From contig CAAEXF010000087.1 of NCBI GenBank assembly GCA_900759715.1, positions 1-64,000 of the forward strand: a DNA stretch of 64,000 nt. Reading direction: 5' to 3'. This stretch comes from Clostridium_AM sp900759715 (lineage in GTDB: Bacteria > Bacillota > Clostridia > Clostridiales > Clostridiaceae). The translations under genes were made by a program, and so were the position numbers. Positions 41,832 through 51,151 of the stretch are shown piece after piece; position 1 is the first letter of the stretch; every line of letters starts with the position of its first letter. Under the pieces are notes generated by a model. It was not told the origin of the DNA. It worked only from the letters and a program-made list of their open reading frames with translations, and searched no databases.

Positions 41832-41972
41832 TTCTTAGTTGAACGAATCCAGGGACTTAGCCGCTCTTTACTCCCTCTTTGAGAAAAGCAGAGAGCCAAA
41901 ATCTATGATTTTGTGTGAATCGCTTTCACAGAGTGCGAGGGAGTATTAGAGCGGGTAGTCATCGGATAAAAT
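41790..41972 (-). repeat. Structured repeat R1, copy 3 (complete, inverted)
   Basis: About 183 bases, near-identical to the reverse complement of 15563-15741. Relative to that copy, the long stem has CCGCTCT/AGAGCGG in place of CTGCTCT/AGAGCAG, a compensatory change. It begins inside the last codons of the kinase gene and lies between it and its terminator at 42091. The remaining 41973-42300 gap shows only that terminator. Confidence 0.85.
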
Positions 41973-42090
41973 TATAAGCGGATTGGTTACAGCGCTAAAT
42001 TTATAAAAAAGAAAAAATCTATATTCTGAGGAAAATGAGAGCAAATAAAAAGAAAGTTGAGAGTTCTGGTAATCTGACGATCATATATAA

Positions 42091-42142
42091 ACGACTGTCT
42101 GTAGGTGACTTAAATGGATGCTTACAGGCAGTTGTATTTTTT
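42091..42142 (+). terminator. Terminator of the ABC / two-component operon
   Basis: ACGACTGTCTGTA pairs with TTACAGGCAGTTGT (wobbles) and is followed by TTTTTT. It lies 260 bases after the kinase stop because the repeat sits between. Confidence 0.75.
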
Positions 42143-42300
42143 GTTAATTTATTATGCAACTATTTTCTATGATTTTTTTGTCTAATAAGTGTAAAGTGAG
42201 TATATTTAAAAATTATCAAACTAAATTTAGTGCTGATATTTAAATGCATAGTTTAGCATCTACTACATATACGCGTATTAATTTCTAGGAGGAAAATATT

Positions 42301-42819
42301 ATGGACTTGTTAATAAAAAAAGCTCAAAAGGGTGACGAAGAAGCCTTTATTAAGGTCGTTGACGAATATATGTGCCAAATGTATAAAATAGCTAAAAGTA
42401 GGCTTAAAAGTGAAGAAAGTATAGGTGATGCTATACAAGAAACTATTCTAGCTGCTTTTACCAATATTAAACAACTTAAAGAACCTCGTTATTTCAAAAC
42501 TTGGTTAATTAAAATATTAATAAACAAGTGTAATGACATAATAAAAGACAATAAAGTTTTATATGTTTGTGATTATAGCTCACTGGAAAACACTAGTCTT
42601 GCTTATAGTGAAAATTCAGAGGATAAATTGGATTTTGAATGTATTTTAAATAAATTGAACTATGAATATAGGTTAGTTGTAGTCATGTATTATGTAAATG
42701 GATTTACAACAAAAGAAATTAGCGAAATACTCAATGAAAAAGAAGGCACTATTAAAAGCAGACTAAGTAGGGCTAGACAACAATTAAAAACGCATTATCT
42801 TAAAGAAAATATATTTTAG
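42301..42819 (+). CDS. ECF-type RNA polymerase sigma factor
   Basis: A 172-residue sigma-70 family protein with only regions 2 and 4. Region 2 is about 5-75 (DAIQETILAAFTNIKQLKEPRYFKTWLIKI); region 4 is about 110-168 (YRLVVVMYYVNGFTTKEISEILNEKEGTIKSRLSRARQQL). It resembles SigV/SigW-type envelope stress factors. AGGAGG precedes the ATG, and the DUF4179 anti-sigma-like gene follows after 13 bases. Confidence 0.94.
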   Translation: MDLLIKKAQKGDEEAFIKVVDEYMCQMYKIAKSRLKSEESIGDAIQETILAAFTNIKQLKEPRYFKTWLIKILINKCNDIIKDNKVLYVCDYSSLENTSLAYSENSEDKLDFECILNKLNYEYRLVVVMYYVNGFTTKEISEILNEKEGTIKSRLSRARQQLKTHYLKENIF

Positions 42820-42832
42820 GAGGTATTTTATA

Positions 42833-43969
42833 ATGAACATTAATTTTGAAGATGAAATAAAGAAAATCCTAAATGAGGACATAGCAATACCAGACAGTAT
42901 TTTAGAGAAGAAAGAGATAGCTTTTAATAAAATAAGAAAAAGTAAAAATATAAAAGTTAAGTTTTCATATAAACAAAAGGTAGTAGCTTCTATAATTGCT
43001 GTAACTATTATTGGAGGAATCGTCTTTGGAACTACTGCTATAGCCTCAATAAAAAAATGTCTATTTAATAATGACTATGGAGTTCAGAAGGCAGTAGATA
43101 ATGGCTATGTTCAAAATATCGAGAATAATATTATGAGAGATAATGGTGTAGAAATAAAGGTAAACAATGTATTAAAAGACAGTAAAAGAGTTGCTTTATC
43201 TCTAAACCTAAAATTTGACGATAAAAATTTAATGAAATATCTTAAATATATAAAGATTAGCTGGAGTATCAAGACTGATGATGGCAAAGAAATACCACTT
43301 TCGGAAGATTGTAACTACAGCATAGATAAAGAAAAAGGAGAATTAGTTTTTAATGATATATCAAACATTTTAGACGGATTCGGTAATGAAGATATGGTAT
43401 CAGCATCAAAGGAGTTTAAAGATATAAATAGTTTTAATCTTGAGATTAAAAAAATAGAGTTACTTGCTGATGCTTCAGCACAAATAGATTCGAAGACTTT
43501 ACCAAAGTTAGATAATGACACAAAAAAACAATTGGAAGAAGCAGGAATAAAGTTGTACAAAGAAATTGAGGGGACATGGAAAACTAATATAAAATTAGAT
43601 GAAAAATTTAAAGATATTAAGCCAATTGCATATAAAGCTGCTGAAAATAATGATTTTATAAATATTATTTCTGCTGAAATGTTGCCTACTGGGATGGATA
43701 TCACTTTTAATTTTAATAACCAAACAAAACCTTTAAGTCAAGAAACTTTAAAAGAAATTGATAAAATCACCTTAGTAGATGATAAAGGAATTATCTATAA
43801 GCCAACAGAAAGAACTTGGCAAAGTAGCAATGATAATAATAAAACCAATGTGAGAAAGACCTTTTGTGTTACAGCTTTTGATAAGATTGGAAATTTAAAA
43901 ATGATTGTTAAAGATTTAAGCGGGAACACACAAGAAATTAAATTAGTTAAAGCATATGAAAAGAAATAA
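42833..43969 (+). CDS. DUF4179 protein, probable anti-sigma factor
   Basis: A 378-residue single-pass membrane protein. The short N-terminal cytoplasmic part (1-48, with a helix that could bind sigma) is followed by one membrane helix (VVASIIAVTIIGGIVFGTTAIA, 53-74 split by this reading) and a large outer DUF4179-type beta domain. Its position directly after an ECF sigma gene fits an anti-sigma factor. An external signal presumably releases sigma. Confidence 0.8.
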   Translation: MNINFEDEIKKILNEDIAIPDSILEKKEIAFNKIRKSKNIKVKFSYKQKVVASIIAVTIIGGIVFGTTAIASIKKCLFNNDYGVQKAVDNGYVQNIENNIMRDNGVEIKVNNVLKDSKRVALSLNLKFDDKNLMKYLKYIKISWSIKTDDGKEIPLSEDCNYSIDKEKGELVFNDISNILDGFGNEDMVSASKEFKDINSFNLEIKKIELLADASAQIDSKTLPKLDNDTKKQLEEAGIKLYKEIEGTWKTNIKLDEKFKDIKPIAYKAAENNDFINIISAEMLPTGMDITFNFNNQTKPLSQETLKEIDKITLVDDKGIIYKPTERTWQSSNDNNKTNVRKTFCVTAFDKIGNLKMIVKDLSGNTQEIKLVKAYEKK

Positions 43970-44012
43970 GAGATCAAAGATTCGAAGCATATTTGTCACG
44001 AGACAAGGAGGT

Positions 44013-44048
44013 AAAATCCAGTCATAGTTGGGCTATGCCTGGATTTTT
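44013..44048 (+). terminator. Terminator of the sigma/anti-sigma operon
   Basis: AAAATCCAG-T-CATAG pairs with CTATG-C-CTGGATTTTT; the T run is part of the right arm. Confidence 0.85.
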
Positions 44049-44107
44049 CCGATACAAACAAACCCTATAATAATATTAACACTTATCTTCTATTAAGTGT
44101 TATGAAA

Positions 44108-45172
44108 TTAAGTACCAGTTTGTCTTAAATTTTGTTTTAAAGCTTCCTGAAGTGCGTTCTTGAGGCCCTCAATGCAATACATATCTATATTTCCCATTAT
44201 ACATATCTGAATCCAATTTTTTTCAACCAAATAATAGCTATTAAAACTCAAATAATATCCCATTTGCTCCATTATCTCACCAAGTTTTTTTGAACTTATT
44301 TCTTTTGGAATAGAAATTGTAATTACTGCTGGTGATGAATACTCTTTAGCTATAATTAGATTCATTCCTAATGACAACAATTGCTGCCTTATATAAGATG
44401 AAACCTTCTTAATTTTTTCGAATTTATCTTCAATAGTTAAGCGCTCTATGGCCTTTTTAAGCGCATAAACAGCATTTGTAGGAATAGTAAAAGGTATACC
44501 ATTTTTTATATTGTAATAACCTAAATCAAAATATAGCGGTATTTTATCAGAAGGTTGAATGTGATGATTATAGAAAACCATTGAAAGCCCTGGATATGCA
44601 CCGATAGCCTTTCCGCTTGTACATGATGCAAGGTATATATCTGACAAGTTTAGAGGTATTGTTGCTATGTAGCTAATGCAGTCAAGACAAATCTTAATAT
44701 TACGATTTAAAAAAATTTCTTTCAGCATTCTGAAGTCAACTAATGCACCACTAGATGTTTCGCAGAGAACTGTCCAAACCCATGAACAATCTAATAAATC
44801 AGCATCCAAAAACTCTTCAATTTCTCTTCTTGAGAAAGTCTTTCCCCACTCTTTTCTAATCACCTTAAAATCAAGTCTATGTCTTTCAGCAATTTTTACA
44901 AGTCTCTCGCTAAATTCTCCTAATACAAGAATCAGGCCTCTTCCATTCAAATTGGATAACTGAGCTGCAATAACCTCATTTGCAAGTGTACCGGAACCTG
45001 TAAAAATCTCAACTTTTCTTGCATTGACGTATTTGCATAGCAAATCTTTTGTTGCATTAAAATCATTGATAAAAGCCCTGCTTCTATGAGATACAGCAGG
45101 TTTTTTAAATTCCTTTTTTACCTCTTCATGAATTTCAACTGGACCGGGTAGGAAGTTAACTTTTCTTGTCAT
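44108..45172 (-). CDS. Class V aminotransferase (alanine-glyoxylate / phosphonopyruvate family)
   Basis: A 354-residue PLP enzyme of fold type I. FLPGPVEIHEEVKKEF starts it as in serine-pyruvate and 2-aminoethylphosphonate transaminases; EIFTGSGTLANEV binds the PLP phosphate; CLDCISYIATIPL has the pyridine aspartate; SCTSGKAIGAYPG has the PLP lysine. It is the last gene of a three-gene operon with an N-acyltransferase (3-base gap) and a PlsY homologue. Substrate unknown; the context suggests it supplies or uses an amino group on a metabolite that is then acylated. Confidence 0.85.
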   Translation of the reverse strand: MTRKVNFLPGPVEIHEEVKKEFKKPAVSHRSRAFINDFNATKDLLCKYVNARKVEIFTGSGTLANEVIAAQLSNLNGRGLILVLGEFSERLVKIAERHRLDFKVIRKEWGKTFSRREIEEFLDADLLDCSWVWTVLCETSSGALVDFRMLKEIFLNRNIKICLDCISYIATIPLNLSDIYLASCTSGKAIGAYPGLSMVFYNHHIQPSDKIPLYFDLGYYNIKNGIPFTIPTNAVYALKKAIERLTIEDKFEKIKKVSSYIRQQLLSLGMNLIIAKEYSSPAVITISIPKEISSKKLGEIMEQMGYYLSFNSYYLVEKNWIQICIMGNIDMYCIEGLKNALQEALKQNLRQTGT

Positions 45173-45175
45173 TTT

Positions 45176-45745
45176 TCACCGCCTCTTTTCTTCTTTAAGT
45201 AATTTTCCTATTCCAGACTCAAACATTTCAACATTTATGTACATTGGCTGATAAAATGCGCCCTCTTTTCCAACAATATGATAAAAGGGTGCAAACCCTA
45301 GATGTTTGTATAACTTAAGTTGTCTTGTAGTTCCTGAAATTATTGCATAATTATATTTATTTTCCTTGCAGTAATTCACTAGTTTTTTAGCAATTCCATA
45401 AAAAATAAGTCCGCTGCGATATTCTTTTTCTATGGTTAAAAGTCTTATTTCACAAATGTTTGCATCTACAGGAAGATAGAAATTGAGATCAGGAATTTTA
45501 AAATCAAGGGAAAATGGTCTTTTCCCTCGCACAGCCACCATTCCTACCAGTTTATTTCCATCTAAACATATTATGTAAGTGTTCTGATCATGAAATTTGT
45601 CAACCAAATAACCACTTTCATTATTACTATGCTGAGGAATTTCTTCAACAAATGTTTTATAATTAAGTCTATGAATAAGACTAAATTCTCTTTCATTTTC
45701 AGCGATTTTAAATTTGTAATCTAATTCATTTTTCAAATAAATCAC
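45176..45745 (-). CDS. FeeM-like / autoinducer-synthase-like N-acyltransferase (GNAT fold)
   Basis: A 189-residue GNAT-fold protein. The N-terminal pattern LIHRLNYKTFVEEIPQHS, then DKFHDQNTYIICLDGNKLVG, matches FeeM-type N-acyl amino acid synthases and acyl-homoserine lactone synthases rather than ordinary acetyltransferases. RLLTIEKEYRSGLIFYGIA is the cofactor region. These enzymes move a fatty acyl group from acyl carrier protein to an amino group. One base separates it from the PlsY homologue. The product is not predictable. Confidence 0.72.
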   Translation of the reverse strand: MIYLKNELDYKFKIAENEREFSLIHRLNYKTFVEEIPQHSNNESGYLVDKFHDQNTYIICLDGNKLVGMVAVRGKRPFSLDFKIPDLNFYLPVDANICEIRLLTIEKEYRSGLIFYGIAKKLVNYCKENKYNYAIISGTTRQLKLYKHLGFAPFYHIVGKEGAFYQPMYINVEMFESGIGKLLKEEKRR

Positions 45746-45746
45746 C

Positions 45747-46319
45747 TCATTTTGTAGTATGAAATATATTTTTTGTGTGTTTTAGAATAATTATAGATGC
45801 AAAAATCAGCATCGCAAAGGCTTCTCTACCTCTTGATGGATAACCAATAGTGAAAATTAGAAAAGGAAAAAATATTATTGAAATAAGTCCACTGATTGTG
45901 AATTTTCTAGTTATAATATAAATTGGTATAAATGTTATAAATATAATTAGTGTAAATAAATAATTATAAGATGTAAGTGCTCCCATAAATGTAGCTATTC
46001 CTTTTCCGCCCTTAAATCTAAGTTGAATTGGAAACATATGACCTATTATTACAGCAAACATTGTTATTAAAAGAGAGATATTGCTTAGACCAAAGAACCT
46101 TCCTATTATTATTACTATTACACCTTTTAAAAAATCAATGGTCAAAACAATAATGAAGCTGCCAGCTCCCAATACTCTTCCACTGTTCAGAGCTCCAAGG
46201 TTACCGCTGCCAAAGTTTCGTATATCTGTGTTTCTAAAAATTGTACCGTAGTAATATGCACAGCAGAAACATCCTATAAGATATGAAATAAGAGTAATAA
46301 TTAAAAGTTTTAAATTCAT
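45747..46319 (-). CDS. PlsY-like glycerol-3-phosphate acyltransferase homologue
   Basis: A 190-residue membrane protein with five or six helices and the PlsY motifs: NFGSGNLGALNSGRVLG (canonical GSGNIGATN, conserved Asn, Gly and Arg kept) and RFKGGKGIATFMG. The third motif near the C terminus is shortened to KHTKNIFHTTK. PlsY moves acyl from acyl-phosphate to glycerol-3-phosphate. Its operon with an N-acyltransferase and an aminotransferase suggests a specialised acyl acceptor. ATG 46319 follows AAGGGAAGTG; an upstream in-frame ATG is less likely. Confidence 0.82.
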   Translation of the reverse strand: MNLKLLIITLISYLIGCFCCAYYYGTIFRNTDIRNFGSGNLGALNSGRVLGAGSFIIVLTIDFLKGVIVIIIGRFFGLSNISLLITMFAVIIGHMFPIQLRFKGGKGIATFMGALTSYNYLFTLIIFITFIPIYIITRKFTISGLISIIFFPFLIFTIGYPSRGREAFAMLIFASIIILKHTKNIFHTTK

Positions 46320-46397
46320 ATTTAGAACACTTCCCTTTGATATCATATTATAGTTGAAACTATCTCAATTTTCAATAAAATCACTTCAATAATAATA

Positions 46398-46426
46398 TTG
46401 ACACTCTAGATTTATTTATATAAAAT
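46398..46426 (+). promoter_or_regulatory. Promoter of the lacI-family gene
   Basis: TTGACA (46398-46403), 17 bases, TAAAAT (46421-46426). GAAAACGGTTGAAC just downstream (46437-46450) loosely resembles the operators at 47615 and could allow autoregulation. Confidence 0.6.
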
Positions 46427-46482
46427 TATGGTATATGAAAACGGTTGAACACTATTACTATAAGGAATAGGATGTGAATTGA

Positions 46483-47487
46483 ATGAGTGTCACAATAAAA
46501 GATGTGGCGAGAGAGGCAAATGTTTCTCCATCAACGGTATCAAGAGTTATTGCTGAAAATCCTAGGATAAGTGATGAGACAAAGAAAAGGGTTAATGAGG
46601 CAATAAAAAAATTAAATTATCATCCTAATATAATAGCCAGGAGCTTAACCAATAAGGTGACTAAAGTTATAGGCATAGTTTTACCAAGTGAAGCAGAGGA
46701 TTTATCTAAGAATCCCTTCTTTATACAGGTTATGACAGGCATAAGTGCTTATGCTAAAAAGTCAGGGTATTACATAATGTATACTTTTTGTAAGACGCAA
46801 GAAGAAGAAGAGGAGTCTATAAAAAATTATGTAAACAGTAATTTAGTAGATGGAATAATTCTTACTGTAGCTCGTTTTAAAGACAAGTGTATAAAATATC
46901 TTCAAGAAATAGATTTTCCTTTTGTAGTAATCGGAAGACCTGAAGATACAAAAAATGTGCTTTGGGTAGATAATGATAATTTTCATGCTATGTATGATGC
47001 AGTTAGTAAATTGTTGCGTAAAGGACATAAGGAAATTGCTTTTATTGGAGCTAATAGCGAGCTAAATGTATCTAAAGATAGATTAAGTGGATACAAGCAA
47101 GCACATAAAATTCACGGTATTGATGTTGATGAAAGTATTATTATAGAGGTTGATGCTTTTAAAAAAGATTTAGGCTATGAAGCAGTGAAAACAATATTAA
47201 ATATAAAGATTCCTACAGCAATAGTAACTACAGATGACCTTCTCGCTTTTGGAGTTAATTCCTATTTAATAGAAAATAACATTAGAGACATAAGCATAGT
47301 AGGTTTTAATAATAGCCCACTAGCAGAATATCAAAAACCCTCTTTAACTTCAGTAGATATTAATTCAAGAGAAATAGGATACTATGCTGCAAAGTTATTG
47401 GTCGATAGACTCCAGAATAGAGTAAAAGAAACACATTACATAATAGAAACTAATTTAATAGAACGAGAATCAACTGTAAAAAAATAA
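46483..47487 (+). CDS. LacI-family regulator (MalR-like)
   Basis: A 334-residue regulator. The DNA-binding head (1-58) has TIKDVAREANVSPSTVSRVI and the hinge YHPNIIARSL; the sugar-binding domain fills 60-334. It lies 224 bases upstream of an alpha-glucoside PTS operon whose leader carries two LacI-type operators, so it very likely represses that operon until the sugar or sugar phosphate binds. Confidence 0.93.
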   Translation: MSVTIKDVAREANVSPSTVSRVIAENPRISDETKKRVNEAIKKLNYHPNIIARSLTNKVTKVIGIVLPSEAEDLSKNPFFIQVMTGISAYAKKSGYYIMYTFCKTQEEEEESIKNYVNSNLVDGIILTVARFKDKCIKYLQEIDFPFVVIGRPEDTKNVLWVDNDNFHAMYDAVSKLLRKGHKEIAFIGANSELNVSKDRLSGYKQAHKIHGIDVDESIIIEVDAFKKDLGYEAVKTILNIKIPTAIVTTDDLLAFGVNSYLIENNIRDISIVGFNNSPLAEYQKPSLTSVDINSREIGYYAAKLLVDRLQNRVKETHYIIETNLIERESTVKK

Positions 47488-47526
47488 AAATTGCTTGTAC
47501 TATATTGTACAGGCAATTTTTATTTT
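47487..47526 (+). terminator. Terminator after the lacI-family gene
   Basis: AAATTGCTTGTAC pairs with GTACAGGCAATTT (one G-T pair), followed by TTATTTT. Confidence 0.85.
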
Positions 47527-47574
47527 ATCCATATGCCTTATTGATGAAATTATAATTAATTTAAGGGATATGTA

Positions 47575-47660
47575 TTGACAACCTTTTCATTAAAAAATAT
47601 AATTTAATCATAGAGCAATCGTTTGCACAAATAATATAAATATAATGAATAACGTTTGCA
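47575..47660 (+). promoter_or_regulatory. Promoter and LacI-type operators of the alpha-glucoside operon
   Basis: TTGACA (47575-47580), 17 bases, TATAAT (47598-47603). GCAATCGTTTGC (47615-47626) and AATAACGTTTGC (47648-47659) are operator-like dyads centred on CG, as bound by LacI/MalR/CcpA proteins. Both lie at or after the expected start site, fitting repression. Confidence 0.75.
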
Positions 47661-47711
47661 TGAGATGGAATAATAGTTTATAATTATTTAGAATTGGGGA
47701 GGAAGAAGAAA

Positions 47712-49394
47712 ATGTCTTTACAAAAATCAAAGTTAATTTCATTCGATTTTTGGCAAAAATTTGGTAAGGCTCTATTGGTAGTTGTTGCAGTAATGCCTGC
47801 TGCAGGACTTATGATTTCTTTAGGAAAGGTTTTAGGAATATTCTTTGGAGGTTCAGCAATTATCAATCTTGTTGGACACATAGTTGAGGATATAGGTTGG
47901 GGAATAATAGTTAACTTAAACTTATTATTCGCAGTGGCGATTGGAGGTTCCTGGGCTAAGGAACGTGCTGGTGGTGCTTTTGCATCTTCAATAGCTTTTA
48001 TACTTATTAATCGTATTACAGGAGCAATATTTGGGGTATCATCGGCAATGCTTACAGATCCTAATGCAGTTGTAACAAATATTTTAGGTGGTAAACTTTT
48101 AGTTAAGGATTACTTCATATCAGTACTTGGAGCACCAGCTCTAAATATGGGTGTGTTTGTAGGTATAATTTCAGGTTTCTTAGGAGCAGCATTATATAAT
48201 AAATATTACAATTATGACAAGTTGCCTAATTCACTTTCATTCTTTAATGGAAAGCGTTTTGTACCTTTCGTAGTTATAGCACAATCACTTGTTTTTGCAG
48301 CAGTACTTGCCATATTTTGGCCAGTTGTACAAGCTGGAATAAATAATTTTGGAAAATGGATAGCTACATCAAAAGACAGTGCACCATTTATATCTACCTT
48401 TGTGTATGGTTCTCTTGAACGTTTATTATTACCTTTTGGATTACATCACCTAATAACAATTCCAATAAATTATACTCCTCTTGGAGGAAATTATAGTATA
48501 CTAACTGGTGATAAAATAGGACAGATTGTGTCTGGACAAGATCCATTGTGGTTGGCTTGGGTTACTGATTTAAATAATTTAAAAGCGGCAGGGGACATGG
48601 CTGGCTATAATAATTTACTTGCAACAGTGCATCCTGCACGTTTCAAGGTGGGTCAAGTAATAACCTCTATTGCGACGCTAATAGGTGCAGCTGTAGCAAT
48701 GTATAGAAATGTAGATGTGGAAAAAAGAGCAAAGTATAAATCTATGTATCTTTCAGCAGCATTAGCGGTGTTTTTAACAGGTGTTACAGAACCTCTTGAA
48801 TTCATGTTTATGTTTACTTCACCTATTTTATACGGAGCTTATGCTATACTTACAGGCGTTGCTTTTGCAATGGCAGATTTAATTAATTTACGTGTTCATG
48901 CTTTTGGTTTTATAGAGTTATTAACTCGTACTCCAATGATAGTGAATGCAGGATTAACAAAGGATTTAATAAGTTTTGTTCTAGTAGCAATAGCCTTCTT
49001 ATTTATAAGCTACTTCATGTTTAACTTTATGATTAAAAAGTTTAATATCCCTACACCAGGTCGTGCTGGTAATGAGGTAGATATTGTTGAAAATAACAAT
49101 AATTCAAAGGAACAAAATACAGAAGCAAAGAATGAAGTTGCATCTGCAGTAAAGGATGAAATAGCTTATAACGCTATAAAATTACTAGGTGGAAAAGATA
49201 ATATAGTAGATGTAGATGCCTGTATGACTCGTCTACGTGTAACAGTTAAAAATATAGAGTTAGTTGGTAAAGAAAAGGAATGGAAAGATAATAAAGCTAT
49301 TGGGCTAATAATAAAAGATAAAGGCGTTCAAGCTATATATGGACCAAAAGCTGATATTATAAAATCCAATATAATAGATATTTTAGGGGTCTAA
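47712..49394 (+). CDS. Alpha-glucoside/maltose PTS transporter, IICB
   Basis: A 560-residue phosphotransferase permease. The IIC domain (about 10-430) has ten or so membrane helices (GTGV-type turn TGVTEPLEFMFMF near 355). A charged linker leads to IIB (about 475-560), whose phosphorylated cysteine is Cys504 in DVDACMTRLRV. It imports and phosphorylates an alpha-glucoside such as maltose. No IIA is fused or adjacent, so a shared IIA is needed. ATG 47712 follows GGGGAGGAAG. Confidence 0.93.
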   Translation: MSLQKSKLISFDFWQKFGKALLVVVAVMPAAGLMISLGKVLGIFFGGSAIINLVGHIVEDIGWGIIVNLNLLFAVAIGGSWAKERAGGAFASSIAFILINRITGAIFGVSSAMLTDPNAVVTNILGGKLLVKDYFISVLGAPALNMGVFVGIISGFLGAALYNKYYNYDKLPNSLSFFNGKRFVPFVVIAQSLVFAAVLAIFWPVVQAGINNFGKWIATSKDSAPFISTFVYGSLERLLLPFGLHHLITIPINYTPLGGNYSILTGDKIGQIVSGQDPLWLAWVTDLNNLKAAGDMAGYNNLLATVHPARFKVGQVITSIATLIGAAVAMYRNVDVEKRAKYKSMYLSAALAVFLTGVTEPLEFMFMFTSPILYGAYAILTGVAFAMADLINLRVHAFGFIELLTRTPMIVNAGLTKDLISFVLVAIAFLFISYFMFNFMIKKFNIPTPGRAGNEVDIVENNNNSKEQNTEAKNEVASAVKDEIAYNAIKLLGGKDNIVDVDACMTRLRVTVKNIELVGKEKEWKDNKAIGLIIKDKGVQAIYGPKADIIKSNIIDILGV

Positions 49395-49395
49395 T

Positions 49396-50202
49396 ATGAA
49401 ACTTTTAACTTTAAACTGTCATTCTTGGATGGAAAGTAATCAAGAAGAAAAAATAAAAATTATTGCAAGAACCATATATGAAAAAGACTATGATGTAATT
49501 GCTCTTCAAGAAATAAATCAATCTATAGAAGAAGAAAAAAATTTTGCAAATATAAAAAAGGACAATTTTGCTTTAGTTTTAATAAAAGAGTTAGGTAAAC
49601 TAGGATGCGATAAATATAAAATGCTTTGGGATTTTTCACATATAGGCTATGAAACTTATGAAGAAGGGGTAAGTATTCTTACTAAACATAAAATTGAAGA
49701 AGAACACTCCTTCTTCGTTAGTAGGAGTAGAGACTTAAGCTTTTGGAAGACTAGAAAGGTTGTTGGTGCATCTATAAGAATTGATGAAGAGCTCATAGAT
49801 TTCTATTCCTGTCACTTAGGATGGTGGAATGATGAAGAGGAGCCTTTTAAAGATCAGGTGGATAAACTGCTGGGCAGAGTAAAAAAGGGCAAATTGGCAT
49901 TTTTTATGGGAGACTTTAATAATAATGCTTTTGTAAGAAGAGAAGGGTATGACTATTTAATAAAGAATGAATTATATGATACCTTTTTAATTGCTAAGGA
50001 AAAAGATAGTGGAATAACGGTAAAAGGAAATATAGATGGTTGGGATCAGAATAAAAATGATTTGAGATTAGATTTAATACTAGTAAATGAAAAATTAGAT
50101 GTTAAATATTCTAAAGTAATGTTTAATGGCATTAATAATATGGTTGTATCGGATCATTACGGAGTAGAGGTAGAAATAAGGAGTGATTATTATGGAAAGT
50201 AA
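49396..50202 (+). CDS. Endonuclease/exonuclease/phosphatase family protein
   Basis: A 268-residue metal-dependent phosphohydrolase fold: LTLNCHSWMES, VIALQEIN, YSCHLGWW, FFMGDFNNNA and the terminal VSDHYGVEVE give the usual Asn, Glu, His, Asp and His catalytic set. It starts one base after the PTS gene and overlaps the kinase gene by 11 bases. In a sugar operon it may dephosphorylate a sugar phosphate or nucleotide; substrate unknown. Confidence 0.86.
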   Translation: MKLLTLNCHSWMESNQEEKIKIIARTIYEKDYDVIALQEINQSIEEEKNFANIKKDNFALVLIKELGKLGCDKYKMLWDFSHIGYETYEEGVSILTKHKIEEEHSFFVSRSRDLSFWKTRKVVGASIRIDEELIDFYSCHLGWWNDEEEPFKDQVDKLLGRVKKGKLAFFMGDFNNNAFVRREGYDYLIKNELYDTFLIAKEKDSGITVKGNIDGWDQNKNDLRLDLILVNEKLDVKYSKVMFNGINNMVVSDHYGVEVEIRSDYYGK

Positions 50203-51151
50203 ATATATCATAGGTATTGATTTAGGCGGAACAAAAATAAGTGGAGCTCTTGCAAATTTTAATGGAGATATAGTTGCAAAGTATACACTTCCTACAAAAG
50301 TAGAAGAGGGAGAAGAGGCAGTATTAGAAAGAATAATATCTGTAGGAGAAAGGGTATTAGAGGAATCTAAGGTTAATAAAGATGATGTTTTAGCTATAGG
50401 AATAGGATGTGCAGGGATTTTAAATATAAAAGAGGGGAAAATTGTTACTGCTCCAAATCTTCCTTTTAGGAATTTTAATGTGGTTAAACCTTTAAAAGAT
50501 AAATTCAATATTCCAGTTTACTTAGACAATGATGCTAATGTAGCAGCTATTGGTGAGTATGTTTTTGGAGCTGGAAAAGGTACAAATAATATGGTGTTTA
50601 TAACAGTTTCCACTGGCATAGGCGGTGGTGCTGTACTAAATGGAAAAATCTATAGGGGAAATACCTGCAATGCCTTAGAAATAGGACATATGACTTTAGA
50701 AAAAGAGGGTCCTCGCTGCAATTGTGGAAATTATGGTTGTGCAGAGGCCTTAGCCTCAGGCACAGCTATAGGGAGAGCTGCAAATGAAGCAATAAAAAAT
50801 GGAGAAAAAACTTCTTTAGCCCATTATGAAAAGGTAACATCCTTTGAGGTATTTAAGGAAGCGGAAAAAGGGGATGAATTAGCACAAAAGGTACTTAACA
50901 AAGCTTTAAATTATCTTGGAATATGTGTTGCTAATGTAATCACCTTCTTTGATCCAGAGGTAGTTATAATTGGGGGTGGAGTTTCAAAAGGAGGAGAAAT
51001 AGTCTTTGATAAGATAAATGAAGTAGTCAAGGCTAGATGTTTTGAGGCTATGTGGAAAAGTACAAATATAGTACCTGCGGCATTAGGAACTGATGCAGGA
51101 GTTATAGGGGCTATTGCTCTTGCCATAATGGAAAGGAAAGATACTATATGA
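50192..51151 (+). CDS. ROK family glucokinase
   Basis: A 319-residue sugar kinase: phosphate loop IGIDLGGTKISGAL, catalytic Asp in LDNDANVAAIGEY, STGIGGGAVLNG, and the ROK zinc motif CNCGNYGCAEALASG. It phosphorylates glucose released by the glucosidase encoded next. ATG 50192 after AAGGAGTGAT; it overlaps both neighbours, so translation is coupled. Confidence 0.95.
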   Translation: MESKYIIGIDLGGTKISGALANFNGDIVAKYTLPTKVEEGEEAVLERIISVGERVLEESKVNKDDVLAIGIGCAGILNIKEGKIVTAPNLPFRNFNVVKPLKDKFNIPVYLDNDANVAAIGEYVFGAGKGTNNMVFITVSTGIGGGAVLNGKIYRGNTCNALEIGHMTLEKEGPRCNCGNYGCAEALASGTAIGRAANEAIKNGEKTSLAHYEKVTSFEVFKEAEKGDELAQKVLNKALNYLGICVANVITFFDPEVVIIGGGVSKGGEIVFDKINEVVKARCFEAMWKSTNIVPAALGTDAGVIGAIALAIMERKDTI

